Of a DNA stretch of 64,000 bases, positions 51,205-64,000 are shown piece after piece. A program made the position numbers and the translations under genes. Position 1 is the first letter of the stretch; every line of letters begins with the position of its first letter. Source of the stretch: Paractinoplanes rishiriensis (lineage in GTDB: Bacteria; Actinomycetota; Actinomycetes; Mycobacteriales; Micromonosporaceae); assembly GCF_016862375.1 (NCBI RefSeq), contig NZ_BOMV01000071.1, forward strand, positions 124,001-188,000, written 5' to 3'. A model generated the notes under the pieces. That model worked only from the letters and a program-made list of their open reading frames with translations. It was not told where the DNA came from and searched no databases.

Positions 51205-52361
51205 GCTTCGTCGCGCACGGGGTCGGGCAGTCGCAGGACCTGCCGTTGCCCCTCGATCTGGTGCTGCAGGCGGGCGCCGCCACGGTGGTCATCTCGTTCC
51301 TCGGTTCGGCCCTGCTCTGGCGCCGTCCCCGGCTGGCCGGTGGCAACGCCCGTCTCATCCGTGTTCCGGGTTGGCTGCGTTACCCCGTACTGCTGACCTC
51401 GCTTTTGCTCGTTGGTGTTGCGGTGATCGGCCCACGCGACCCGTCGAATCCCGCGGCGCACGCTCTCTACGTGTGGCTGTGGGTCGGCCTGATTCCGGTC
51501 AGCGTCCTGGCCGGCCCGGTGTGGCGCGCGGTGAACCCGTTGCGAACCCTCTTCCGCCTGCTGCGCCTGCCCTCCGCCACGCGCCGCCCGATCCCGTTCG
51601 GTGCCGAGTGGCCCGCCGCCCTGACCCTGCTCGCCTTCGTCTGGCTGGAGCTGGTGGCGCCCGGCCGCACCGACCCGCTGGTCATCGGGCTTTGCCTGAT
51701 CGGGTACGCCGCAGCACAACTCACCCTGGCCACCCGCTACGGCGAACGCTGGTTCGCACAGGCCGACTGCTTCGAGGTGTACTCGTCGCTGGCCGGCCGG
51801 ATGAGCCCCTGGTACTGGCGGCCTCCGCTGTCCGGCCTGGCCGCCGACCGTCCCGGCCCCGGCCGAGCCGCATTCCTGGCGGTGTGGTGGGGCTCGACCA
51901 TCTTCGACAGCGCGGCCGGTTCCCCGTTCTGGGCCGGCGTCCTGCAGCGAGCCGGCCTCCCGGTCCTGCTCGACACGGCTGCCCTGGTGGCGGTCTGCGC
52001 CCTGGTCCTGCTGGCCGTCTGGCGGATGAACATCACCAACGCCCTGATCCCGATCGCGGTCGGCTACACGCTGGCCCACTACTTGACGCTGCTCCTGGTG
52101 GAGGGCCCGCGCGGGGTCCTGCTCGTGTTCGGCCAACCGGCCACCGACTGGACACCGGCCCCGAACCCGTCGGCGGTCGCGGTCCTCCAGGTGGCGCTGA
52201 TCCTGCTGGGCCACGCGCTGAGCGTCCTGGCCGCCCACGACGCCGCGCTGGCCGGGTCCCCCGGGAAGCCGCCGTTGGCCGTCCTGCCCGAGGAGCTTCC
52301 GGTGGTGCTCTTCATGGTCCTCTGCACGTGGGCGGGTTTGTTCCTCCTCTTCGTCCGCTGA
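51201..52361 (+). CDS. Polytopic membrane protein related to fenitrothion-hydrolase-annotated proteins, fourth cassette gene
   Basis: 386 aa, about nine to ten helices. The N-terminal VAHGVGQSQDLPLPLDLVL and the later NPLRTLFRLLR, GYTLAHYLTLLLVEG match actinomycete membrane proteins commonly labelled fenitrothion hydrolase. That label comes from a distant Burkholderia FedA similarity and should not be read as proven activity. It closes the overlapping set; the next gene is 35 bp on. Confidence 0.65.
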   Translation: MSFVAHGVGQSQDLPLPLDLVLQAGAATVVISFLGSALLWRRPRLAGGNARLIRVPGWLRYPVLLTSLLLVGVAVIGPRDPSNPAAHALYVWLWVGLIPVSVLAGPVWRAVNPLRTLFRLLRLPSATRRPIPFGAEWPAALTLLAFVWLELVAPGRTDPLVIGLCLIGYAAAQLTLATRYGERWFAQADCFEVYSSLAGRMSPWYWRPPLSGLAADRPGPGRAAFLAVWWGSTIFDSAAGSPFWAGVLQRAGLPVLLDTAALVAVCALVLLAVWRMNITNALIPIAVGYTLAHYLTLLLVEGPRGVLLVFGQPATDWTPAPNPSAVAVLQVALILLGHALSVLAAHDAALAGSPGKPPLAVLPEELPVVLFMVLCTWAGLFLLFVR

Positions 52362-52396
52362 GTCCGTGGGCACCCGGATCCGCTAACCTCTCCGGC

Positions 52397-53509
52397 GTGC
52401 GGATTGCCGCGTTCAATGTGGAGAATCTGTTCAACCGGGCCCGGGCCCTCGACCAGCGCACCTGGAGTGCCGGGCGGCCGATCCTCGAGGCTTATCAACG
52501 CATTTGCACGCTTCTCGAGGAGCCGGTCTACACCGATGAGGTCCGGCACGACATCCTGCGGCTGCTCGGCCGGCTGGGGCTGCGCAACGGGGACACCGCG
52601 AAATTCGCCCGGCTGCGGCAGAACCGGGGGCGGCTGGTGCGGCGGTCCCGGGACGGGCAGGTCCGGATCATCGCGGGCGGGCGGGCCGACTGGATCGGCT
52701 GGGTCGAGCTGACCACCGACCGGGTCGACGAGCTCGCGCTGATGAACACCGCCCGGGTGCTGCAGGACGTCGACGCCGACGTGGTGGGCGTGATCGAGGC
52801 GGAGAGCCGGCTCGCGCTCAAGCGCTTCGCCGACGCCGGGCTGACCCACGACCACAAACCCCGTTACCCGTACGTCATGGTGGTCGACGGCAACGACGAG
52901 CGGGGCATCGACGTGGGCCTGCTGGCGGGCGCCGGCTATCCGCTGCTCGCCCAGGTCAGCCACGTCGACGACGCCGACCACCGGGGGCGGGTCTTCAGCC
53001 GGGACTGCGCGGAATACCACGTCGGCACCCCGTCCGGCCACCGCGTCGCGATCCTCGTCAACCACTTCAAGAGCAAGGGGTACGGCGGAAAGGTCGCCTC
53101 CGACGCGATCCGGCGGCGGCAGGCGGCCCGGGTCGCCGAAATCTACCGTGGCCTGCTCGCCGGCGGTGTCGAGCGGGTGGCCGTGGTCGGCGACCTCAAC
53201 GACACCCCGGACAGCGAGCCGCTGGCACCCCTGCTCACCGGCACCGACCTGCGCGACATCTCCACCCACCCGGCCTTCGACGACAACGGCCGGCCGGGCA
53301 CCTACGGCTACTGCACGGCTCGCAACAAGCTCGACTACGTGCTGCTCTCCCCCGCCCTGTTCGGCGCGGCGACCGGCGGCGGCATCTTCCGGCGCGGCGT
53401 GTGGGGCGGCCGCCGGGGCCGGTTGTGGCCGATCTACGAGACCATGACGGCCGCGGTGCACGCCGGGTCGGACCACGCCGCCATCTACGCCGACCTCGAC
53501 CTCGGCTGA
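52397..53509 (+). CDS. Endonuclease/exonuclease/phosphatase-family protein
   Basis: 370 aa. EEP-fold motifs are complete: IAAFNVENLF, GVIEAES (metal Glu), ILVNHFKSKGYGG, VVGDLNDTP, NKLDYVLLS and SDHAAIYADLDL. Substrate may be nucleic acid, phosphodiester or lipid headgroup. No signal peptide, so cytoplasmic. GTG 52397. Its 3' end overlaps the giant STAND gene by 25 bp tail-to-tail. It could be a nuclease effector partner, but linkage is only by position. Confidence 0.85.
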   Translation: MRIAAFNVENLFNRARALDQRTWSAGRPILEAYQRICTLLEEPVYTDEVRHDILRLLGRLGLRNGDTAKFARLRQNRGRLVRRSRDGQVRIIAGGRADWIGWVELTTDRVDELALMNTARVLQDVDADVVGVIEAESRLALKRFADAGLTHDHKPRYPYVMVVDGNDERGIDVGLLAGAGYPLLAQVSHVDDADHRGRVFSRDCAEYHVGTPSGHRVAILVNHFKSKGYGGKVASDAIRRRQAARVAEIYRGLLAGGVERVAVVGDLNDTPDSEPLAPLLTGTDLRDISTHPAFDDNGRPGTYGYCTARNKLDYVLLSPALFGAATGGGIFRRGVWGGRRGRLWPIYETMTAAVHAGSDHAAIYADLDLG

Positions 53510-56500
53510 AGCCAGATCGGTGGTTCCCCTCCCTTGCGGACGAAACAGCGGTACCGGCCGGGACCGGACGGCGGCACCGCGACCGTGCCCCGCCAGACGT
53601 GGCCGGGTGTCCAGGTCAGCCGCACCGCCCGGGCCGGGTCGCCGCCGCCCAGTTCCGGCAGGTCGCCCACGACGTGCACGTCCTCGCCCGGCTCGGTGCG
53701 GTGCTCGACCCGGAACGCGTACGGGACCAGCGGGCCGGCGGACCGGCCGGTCAGGCGCAGGCAGTGCACCGCGCCGGCCGCGCCGCCGGCCAGGATCGCG
53801 CCGCCGTCGATCGTGGTGGCGACCGCGGTGACCTCGTTCGCCAGTTCGGCCCGGGCGAGCCGCTCGCGGGTGCGCACGTCCCAGACCGACACGGCGTTCC
53901 CGCCGCCGGCGACCAGCAGCAGGCCGTCCTCGGTGATTTTGAAGTCGGCGACCTCGGCGCCGTGGTCGAAGCGGTGCACCAGGTCCTTGCGCTCGAGCTC
54001 CCACGCGTCCACCCCGTGCCCCTTGGCCACCAGCACCCAGCCGCCGTCCGGTGCCAGCGCCGCCGCGGTGAACCGCTGTCCCTGCTGGTAGCGCAGGTAG
54101 CGGATGGACGGCCGGGCCCAGTGCTCGACGTAGGCGCCCCGCTCGACGTCCAGCTCGAACACGTCCCAGCCCATCACGACCAGCACGGTACGGCCGTCGG
54201 GCGTGGCCAGCACGTGGCTCGTCCGGTCGGGCTGTCCGGGGGTCGGCGGCAGCGTGCGGTCCGGCGCTCCGGTGACCGGGCCGGCGATCCGCAGCCGGTG
54301 GTCGGCGTACGCGGTGAGCACGCGGCCGTCCGGCAGGAACGTCACCGCGTCGCCGTAGCCGTCCGCCGGACCGGCCTCCCGGCCGTCGATCAGGTCCCAC
54401 CGGGTCCGGCCGGCGATCGCGTGCCGGCCGTCCGGGGCGACCGCGAACGGGTAGATGCCGGGCGAGTCGAGCCGGTGCACCGGGTCACCGGTGGCCAGGT
54501 CCCAGACCACGATGTCGCCGCCGAAGCCCACGGTGGCCCCGAGCCGGCCGCCGTCTAGCACGGCGGCGTGCACCACCCGGCCGGAGTTGCCCGCCGGGCC
54601 GGGCGCGGCCGGCGGGGTGCCGACGTGCCACTGCCGGAAACCGCCGCGGCGGACGGTGAAGACCTCGGCCGGCCGGGCCGCGCGGACCGGCGTACCCGCC
54701 TCGGTGTCCAGACCGCCGAGCGAGTGACAGCGGCCGTCGCCGAGGCGCACCACGAAAAGGCGGTGGCCGTCGCCCAGCACCGCGTGGCCGCCGTCGGCGG
54801 TGACCACGCAGCCCCTGGCCCGGTCCGGCACCGTGACCACCCGCTCGCGTGCGCCGCTCGCGACGTCCCACACCGCGAGGTCACCGCCGGCGAAACCGGC
54901 CGCTCGCCGGCCCGCGGGGTCCAGGTCGAAGGAGCCGGCGCCCCGGGCGCCGGCCAGGTCGTGCCGGGGCCGGTCGCGGGTCAGGTCCCAGACCGTCAGC
55001 GGGTCGGCGCCGCGCCGGACGACCGCCAGCCGGCCGTCGGTGGTGACCGCCAGCGCGCCGAGGTTCTCCGCGACGCGTACCGGTTCGGCCGGTCCGGTCA
55101 CCGGCCACAGGACGGCGGCCGGCCCGAACATCGCGTACCGGCCGCCGTCCGGCGTGCCGAACACGGTGAGGTCGCCCTCGGCGGGGTGCCGGCCGGCGAG
55201 GCGGCGCCGGGCCAGGTCCCAGACGAGCAGGTGCCCCTCGGCGACCAGGACGGCATAGCGACTGTCCGGCGTGACCGCCGCGGCGCGCGGCTGGTCGCCG
55301 GTGAACTCGCCGAACGTGTGGGCGACGGTCCAGGTACGCAGGTCCCACAGCCGCGGCGGGTCGGGGAACTCCTCGGTGCTGCCGTTGTCCAGCCACCGCA
55401 CGTCGGTGGCGAAGGTGAGAGCCGCGGACCCGTCCGGGACGGCCACCACCCGGTACACCTCGCCGGGATGACCGTCGACGGTACGCGCCAGCCCGTGCCC
55501 GGCGGTGCTGCCGCGCACCCAGCGCGGCAACAGGTGGGTGCGGCCGGACCCGGCGAGCAGGCCCCGGGCCGCGTCGGCCAGCCGGTCCAGGCCGAACTCG
55601 CCGGCGACCAGCAGCACCTGCTGGGCCAGCAGTTCCGGGCCGTGCGCGCCGGCCAGGTCGGAGAACAGGTGGCCGTCGCGTTCCAGCACGCGTTCCACGC
55701 CGCCCGCCGCCGCGACCAGCGGATGACCGGCGGGCGCGGCCTCCGCGGCGAACCGCAGGTCGGCCACCACGGCGTCGAAGCCGGACCGCTCGGCCCGGCC
55801 GGTCAGGTAGCCGATGTCGGTCAGGGTTTCCTGGGCGGCGTCCCACTGCCCGGCCCGGACCTGCTGGTACACCAGCTCGTCGAGGGCGCGCGGCACGAGC
55901 GGCCGCGGCCCGAAGTACCCGGCCAGCGCGGCGTGCCGGCGGGCGGCGACGCCGTCCAGGAAGGCGCGGCGGGCGGCCTCGGCCAGCTGCCGGTGGTAGA
56001 AGCCGAGGAGGGTACGGCCGCCGTCCTCGTGCTCGGTCAGGTAGGGCGACAGGTCGGCGCGCAGCCGGGCCCAGACCGCGTCCGGCACCCGGTCCGCCAC
56101 CGGCGCGTGCGGGAACCGCCGCCGCAGGTCGGCCAGCACGTCCTCGTCCGCCGACAGCACGTCCAGCAGTTCCTCCTCGGTCAGCCCGGACCGGGCCGCC
56201 GCCAGGTAGCCGAGTGCCCGGCCGACCAGGACCGCGCCGTGCTCGGCCTCGCGGGACAGCCGGGCGAACAGCCGGTCGATGACCGCGGGCACGGTGTCCG
56301 GCACCGGTTCGGCCGGCGCATACGAGGCCCAGCGGCGGGCCTCCTCGAACGCGAGCCGCAGGTGCAGCGGCAGACCGGTCGCCGCCGAGCCGAGGACCGC
56401 CGCGCGCTGCTCCGGCCGCAGCCGGCGCCGCGCCCCGGCCAGCCAGGTGTCGAGCAGGGCACCGCTTGCCGACGGCGGCAGCGGCTCGAGCCGCAGCCGC

Positions 56501-57771
56501 GGACCGTCGCCGGGCAGCCGGTCGGCCACCGTCCCGTCGGAGCAGGACACGACCGTCCGGACCGCGCTCCCGCCAGACATCCCGAGCCAGCTCAGGCCGG
56601 GGCTGTCCAACTGGTCCACGGCGTCGACGAAGATCAGCAGCCGGCCCTGCCGCGGGAGACCGGCCTCGACGCGGTAGTCGTCGAGCAGGGCGCCCATCCG
56701 CTCGGGCGGCGGCTCGTCCCGCCGGTGCGTCTGCGCCCGCACCTCGACCAGCAGGTCGCTGAGCAGCGACTGCTCGCGGGCGGCCCGGGCGGTCGCACCG
56801 GCGAAGCGGACCACCAGCTGGGCGTCCGGATGCTCGGCGGCCGCGAGCATGGCGGCCTGGGCCAGGAACGCGGACTTGCCGACCCCGGACGGCCCCACCA
56901 CCAGCAGCGGACGGCCGTCGTCGCCGGCCAGGTAGCGGGCCACCGCCGCGAGTTCGCGGTCACGGGCCCGGTGGTCGCGGCGGCGCTCGGCGGCGAACTG
57001 CTCGTGCCGGGCCCGTTCCGCCGCCGGTCCGGTGGTCGTGGTCCGGCCGGCCAGCTCGGCGCCGATCGCGCCGGTCAGCGCGTCGTGGACCGCGGCGCAG
57101 AACGCGGAAAGATCGCCGGCGGAATACTCGTGCAGGCGGCCGGCGGGCAGCGTCGCGCGCAGCCCGGCGGTGAACCTGGCCAGCTCGGCAGGTGGCGTCG
57201 GGCCGGTGCGGACGAAGCAGTGGACGGTGCCCGGCGCGGCCGCCGCCACCTCCTGCTCGGTGATCGAGGTGGAGAACCGGTGCACCGGGCGGCCCGCGCG
57301 CCGGGCGCCGTCGATCAGCACGGCCCGCAGCCGCTCCTCCTCGTCGTGCCAGGCGTCGTCCGCGGCGAATGCCCCGTCCCGCGGCTGGAGCACGTACTCG
57401 GGCGGGACCGCGTTGTCGTCGCGGCGGTACCAGCGGCCGGCCAGCTCCCGGCCGGCGTCGTCCAGCCCGGCCCGGACCGCGTCCAGCTCCCCGGCCGGCA
57501 GCCGCGGCGGCAGCGGGCACCAGCCGTACCGGTCACCGATCAGCAGCAGGAAGTGCGGGTGGCAGCGTTCCACCTCGGCCAGGCAGATCGGCACGGTCGC
57601 CTGGTCGAGCCCGGCCGCCGGGCTGACCCCCCAGCGCAGGTCGACCGCCGAGAACGGGATGCCGCGCTCGGCGCAGAACCGCCGCACCCGCGGGAACACG
57701 TCCCGGTGCAGCGCGTCCCGCTCGGCGCCCAGGTCGGCGAACGTCGAGCTGACGAACAGTCGTACCCGCAT
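53485..57771 (-). CDS. Giant STAND NTPase: DUF4062, ATPase, WD40 propeller, CBM20
   Basis: 1428 aa, ATG 57771 with GGGAG. Residues 1-90 are a DUF4062 domain (RLFVSSTFADLGAERDALHRDVFP, VDLRWGVS, CHPHFLLLIGDRYGW) as in NWD1- and TEP1-type NTPases. Walker A GPSGVGKS is at 293-300 and Walker B LLIFVDAVDQLD at 378-389, then a winged-helix/helical region. Residues ~760-1340 hold many WD-like blades (LWDLRTWTV, VWDLATGDPVHRL, SVWDVRTRERL). The last ~80 residues (EPGEDVHVVGDLPELGGGDPARAVRLTW) resemble a CBM20 starch-binding module, unexpected here. The layout is NLR-like: propeller sensor, ATPase switch, N-terminal effector. Target unknown. Confidence 0.85.
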   Translation of the reverse strand: MRVRLFVSSTFADLGAERDALHRDVFPRVRRFCAERGIPFSAVDLRWGVSPAAGLDQATVPICLAEVERCHPHFLLLIGDRYGWCPLPPRLPAGELDAVRAGLDDAGRELAGRWYRRDDNAVPPEYVLQPRDGAFAADDAWHDEEERLRAVLIDGARRAGRPVHRFSTSITEQEVAAAAPGTVHCFVRTGPTPPAELARFTAGLRATLPAGRLHEYSAGDLSAFCAAVHDALTGAIGAELAGRTTTTGPAAERARHEQFAAERRRDHRARDRELAAVARYLAGDDGRPLLVVGPSGVGKSAFLAQAAMLAAAEHPDAQLVVRFAGATARAAREQSLLSDLLVEVRAQTHRRDEPPPERMGALLDDYRVEAGLPRQGRLLIFVDAVDQLDSPGLSWLGMSGGSAVRTVVSCSDGTVADRLPGDGPRLRLEPLPPSASGALLDTWLAGARRRLRPEQRAAVLGSAATGLPLHLRLAFEEARRWASYAPAEPVPDTVPAVIDRLFARLSREAEHGAVLVGRALGYLAAARSGLTEEELLDVLSADEDVLADLRRRFPHAPVADRVPDAVWARLRADLSPYLTEHEDGGRTLLGFYHRQLAEAARRAFLDGVAARRHAALAGYFGPRPLVPRALDELVYQQVRAGQWDAAQETLTDIGYLTGRAERSGFDAVVADLRFAAEAAPAGHPLVAAAGGVERVLERDGHLFSDLAGAHGPELLAQQVLLVAGEFGLDRLADAARGLLAGSGRTHLLPRWVRGSTAGHGLARTVDGHPGEVYRVVAVPDGSAALTFATDVRWLDNGSTEEFPDPPRLWDLRTWTVAHTFGEFTGDQPRAAAVTPDSRYAVLVAEGHLLVWDLARRRLAGRHPAEGDLTVFGTPDGGRYAMFGPAAVLWPVTGPAEPVRVAENLGALAVTTDGRLAVVRRGADPLTVWDLTRDRPRHDLAGARGAGSFDLDPAGRRAAGFAGGDLAVWDVASGARERVVTVPDRARGCVVTADGGHAVLGDGHRLFVVRLGDGRCHSLGGLDTEAGTPVRAARPAEVFTVRRGGFRQWHVGTPPAAPGPAGNSGRVVHAAVLDGGRLGATVGFGGDIVVWDLATGDPVHRLDSPGIYPFAVAPDGRHAIAGRTRWDLIDGREAGPADGYGDAVTFLPDGRVLTAYADHRLRIAGPVTGAPDRTLPPTPGQPDRTSHVLATPDGRTVLVVMGWDVFELDVERGAYVEHWARPSIRYLRYQQGQRFTAAALAPDGGWVLVAKGHGVDAWELERKDLVHRFDHGAEVADFKITEDGLLLVAGGGNAVSVWDVRTRERLARAELANEVTAVATTIDGGAILAGGAAGAVHCLRLTGRSAGPLVPYAFRVEHRTEPGEDVHVVGDLPELGGGDPARAVRLTWTPGHVWRGTVAVPPSGPGRYRCFVRKGGEPPIWLQPRSRSA

Positions 57772-57841
57772 CCGCGATCACTCCCGCCGCGCCGCCGATC
57801 GTCCCGATCCTAATGAGACGGCACGCCTACACTTGCCCTTC

Positions 57842-60834
<2,993 letters not shown>

Positions 60835-60838
<4 letters not shown>

Positions 60839-63800
60839 AGAAGACCAAGGATGTCGAGGCGAACTTCGAGACGGTCCGCTCGATCGTCCGGAGTGCCCAG
60901 TGCGACAGCACCATCGTCACCGCGGTCGACCGGCTGACGTCGGCCGCGCTAATCCTCTCCCCGCTGGTGCTCGGACCGGCGTCCGTGCCGCTGCTGGCGC
61001 TGTTCGACATGAAGTCGGATCTGATCCGGCACGCCCACGACGCGGTCCGCGCCATCGCCGGCTATCGCGGCGACTTCCTCGCCCGCAGCCGGTCCCTGGC
61101 GGCAGCGCACGCGATGATCACCTACAGCGCCTTCTTCGAGGCCATGGACCGGGACCTCCGCCCGGTGCTGAAGAAGCTGAAACCGACGGCCAAGGACCGC
61201 CGGTTGGTCGTCGAACGGTCCGCGGAGGCGGCCCACTACCTGCGCTCCGTCGAGGACGTCGGCGGCCGTTCGATCGCCTACAACGCGATCGCGCCGGTCT
61301 CCCTCCCGCATCCCTCCGCCAGCTTCGCGACCGAGGCGGACGACCGCCACGCGCTGTACCTGCGGATGACCGATACGCTGTCGCGGGTCCTGGAGCACCT
61401 CGGCGGCGCCGAGACGGTGGTGGAGATCAGACCCAAGCTCCACCATCTGCCGCGCACCGCGGTCGAGGTCTACTTCGCCCAGTACCTCGAGCTCATGCTG
61501 GAATTCCAGGACTTCTTCGGCTGGGCCACCCTGTACGAGGCGCAGAAGACCCAGCAGATGATCGGCGACCTGACCGAGGACGCCCGCCTGGCCCAGCTGG
61601 CTGTCGCCGGTATCGACATCGGCCTGGAGTCGCTGCGGCAGGCGGTGACGCACCTGTCCAGCGCCCTGCCGGCACCGCCGCGGGCGGGTGCCCGGGCGGT
61701 CATCGAGGACCTGGCCGTCATCTACCGGCTGGGAATCTCCGAACGGATCATCACCGACACCTACGACGACCCCGGCGACGCGCCCGTCATCCGGTATCCG
61801 ACCAAGGCCGAGGCGTTCGTGCCGCAGGCGTACCAGACCCTGGAGTACACCAACCAGAAGATCGACCTGGAGAACGAGGCCACCTGGTCGGAGCTGCCGG
61901 CCAAGGACGACCTGGGCGTCTTCCTGGCCCGGTACTTCGACTCGCCGTACAGCGCCTGGTCCGCCCTGCTGGTGCTCGGACACCCGGGGTCCGGGAAGTC
62001 GCTGCTGACCGAGCTGATCGCCGCCCGGCTGATGCCTCCCGCTTACAACGTGGTGCGCATCGAACTGCGGGACATCGAGCCGGACAGCGACATCCAGAGC
62101 CAGATCGAGGACCAGATCCGGGCCGACACCGGCCATGAGATCAACTGGGTGGAGTTCGCGACGGAGCTGGCCGGCGATCCACCGCTGATCATCCTGGACG
62201 GGTACGACGAGCTCCTCCAGGCGACCGGGCGGGTGTTCGCCAACTACCTGGACAAGGTGCACCGGTTCCAGCGACGCGAGGCGATGCTGCAACGCCCGGT
62301 CCGGATCATGGTGACCAGCCGCATCACACTTATCGACAAGGCTGTCATCCCGGCCAGCACGGCGGTCGTCCGGCTGCTCGAGTTCGACGAGGATCGCCGG
62401 CAGGCCTGGACCGACGTCTGGAACCGGACGAACGCGGGTTACTTCGACCGCACGCCGGTGGAGCCGTTCACCGTGCCGGCCGATGCGCGCCTCCTGGACC
62501 TGGCCCGGCAACCGCTGCTGTTGCTGATGCTGGCGATCTACGACTCACGGGACAACGAGCTGCGCCAGTCCCGGGTCGACCAGACGCTGCTGTACCACAG
62601 CCTCCTGCACCGCTTCATCGCCCGCGAGCGCGGCAAGGGCGAGGCCGGGGCGGCGTTCCGGGCCCTCGACCAGGCCGGCCAGGACCAGATGGTCGAGGAC
62701 GACCTGAACCGTCTCGGCGTGGCGGCCATCGGCATGTTCAACCGCAACGCCCTGCACATCCACCGCCGTGACCTTGACGCGGACATCGCATACTTCGGCG
62801 CCGAACGCGAGGTCGTGGTCCCGGCCGGCGCCGCGCTGACCCAGGCGGACCTGCTGCTCGGCAGCTTCTTCTTCATCCACGAATCGCGGAGCCGATCGGG
62901 CGACCGGGACGACCGGAGCGGCGGGCACTCGGCGGCGTTCGAGTTCCTGCACAACACGTTCGGCGAATTCCTGACGGCCGACTTCGTGGTCCGGCAGGTC
63001 CTCCGGCAGACCACGGTGATCCGCGCGCTGCGCCAGTCCGACGCGCTGCGGCAGCAACTCGACGTGCAACTCGCCCAGGCGGACGACCGCTGGTTCGCCC
63101 CGCTCGCCTTCACCAGCCTGCACACCCGCCCGGTGATCCTGTCGATGATCCGCGAGTGGCTGCCGCACCGCGCCGAGCTGGCCGGTCTGGCGCAGGCGGA
63201 TCTCGTCGGCTGCCTGCATCTGATCGTCACGCGGCAGCTGCGGGACACCCTGACCGGCACGCCCGCGGGGTGGCTGTCCGACGGCATCGCCGAGACGAAG
63301 TTCGAGAGGTTCGCCTATCTGGGGCATCTCGCGGTCTACACGTTCAATCTCGCCACCCTGGCGGCCGTGGCCGGCGAGGACGGGTACACGTTCGACGTGC
63401 CGGTCGAGGCCGGGCGGCCGGCCGGATCGGAGCCGGCCTGGGACGGATTGCGCAACCTCTGGCGGAGCTGGTTCTCGCTGGACGGGCTGGCCGGGGCGGC
63501 GGCGCTGATCGAGGCGAAACCCGGCACGGACGGCGTGATGGTGGTTCGCGCCAAGAGGGACTTCGGCATGCCGCCCGGCAGCCTGCCGCTGGACCTGGCG
63601 CATCACCTGAACACGGCGCTCGGGGACGAGATGGGCCGGGCCCTGACCGGCCTGGCAGGCGCGGACCTGATGGGCTGGCAGCCGGCCGACCTGACAGCCC
63701 TGGGGGAACCGCTGGAGCGGCTCGGAGCGGGCCGGAACGAGTTCCTGCTGCCGCGGACGAGCCGCCTCATGCCCGGCTCCCACCTCGTGCGGGACGGTTG

Positions 63801-64000
63801 GGCCGCGATGATGATCCGACGTAGATCATTCGGCGCGCACCTTCCGCTCGGCGCCATGTCGGCCCATGAACTGCTGCGGGCCGAGCGCCGGTCGGACGCC
63901 GCATTCGACGTGATCTCCGACCTTCGTCCGGATCTCGACGTGCTGATCCATCTGTCGGACCACGAGGCAGGCGTGGTCATCGAGAATCACGCACTTCTGC
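60835..64000 (+). CDS. Bacterial NACHT NTPase (C-terminus beyond window)
   Basis: At least 1055 aa. GTG 60835 overlaps the glyQS stop (GTGA), so it is translated from the same message. An N-terminal helical region of ~370 residues contains a strongly hydrophobic segment at ~35-57 (LILSPLVLGPASVPLLALF), perhaps membrane-inserting. NACHT core: Walker A GHPGSGKS at 382-389, Walker B LIILDGYDEL at 451-460 with the DGxDE form typical of NACHT, sensor MVTSRI and a winged-helix/superhelical region after (RQPLLLLMLAIYD, EFLHNTFGEFLTADF). The C-terminal sensor is not yet reached. Similar bacterial NACHTs give phage defence. Confidence 0.85.

Noticed and set aside
52397..53509. EEP-family gene as a confirmed member of the STAND defence locus
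   Set aside because: It is on the opposite strand and only overlaps tail-to-tail; linkage is possible but not supported by the sequence alone.
54568..57813. A 1081-codon + strand open frame opposite the STAND gene
   Set aside because: Low-complexity Arg/Gly/Gln composition typical of antisense shadows; the minus strand carries clear DUF4062, Walker and WD motifs.

Overview
The window is very GC-rich, with coding regions biased to G/C in third codon positions. It uses many GTG and TTG starts and many 4-base GTGA/ATGA gene overlaps. Gene content (several XRE and ECF regulators, LacI/IclR/LysR regulators, secreted plant-polysaccharide enzymes, an aerobic CO dehydrogenase cluster, STAND NTPases) points to a soil actinomycete. 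Micromonosporaceae (Actinoplanes-like) is my best guess, from gene style rather than a marker gene. I see no rRNA, tRNA or CRISPR array.

Layout. 1-7261: a pectate lyase cut by the window edge, a long intergenic region with LacI-type operators and degenerate repeats, a secreted carboxylesterase, a small membrane protein, a GH1 beta-glucosidase, a decayed IS607-family element (tnpA and tnpB both frameshifted), and a truncated orphan histidine-kinase-like protein whose phospho-acceptor His is Gln. 7312-14721: a secreted penicillin-acylase-family hydrolase with a discoidin domain, a zinc dehydrogenase, an anchored beta-propeller, an XRE regulator with a tiny upstream ORF, and a membrane-anchored secreted-domain protein. 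14831-18565: an IclR regulator and toroid enzyme divergent from a PEP-mutase-family enzyme, then trmO and a PPOX-fold protein. 18657-31447: small regulators and secreted proteins, an isochorismatase-family hydrolase, a DUF3500 lipoprotein coupled to a NicO-type metal transporter, an MFS exporter, an XRE/methionine aminopeptidase pair, an ECF sigma operon, a nucleotidyltransferase pair, a double GGDEF protein, an acidic Tat lipoprotein and a LysR regulator.

31431-40723 is a complete-looking form I aerobic CO dehydrogenase operon (coxM-S-L, XdhC-YHS, MobA-like, coxD, coxG, coxE on the minus strand). It has a divergent second XdhC gene and a good LysR-type palindrome between them. 40989-48810 holds a Pr6Pr-like membrane protein, a small YcxB-like protein and an arabinoside-uptake operon (binding protein, two permeases, GH51 arabinofuranosidase) facing its LacI regulator. 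Operators like those of this regulator also lie upstream of the pectate lyase, suggesting a shared pectin/arabinan response.

48858-52361 is a tightly overlapping four-gene cassette: three polytopic membrane proteins plus a cupredoxin-like lipoprotein. 52397-64000 is the most unusual stretch. An endonuclease/exonuclease/phosphatase protein is followed by a giant minus-strand STAND NTPase (DUF4062-ATPase-WD40-CBM20). Divergent from it is a fused alpha-beta glycyl-tRNA synthetase whose stop codon overlaps the start of a bacterial NACHT NTPase that runs off the window. Two NLR-like NTPases flanking and coupled to a tRNA synthetase form a candidate defence or surveillance locus.
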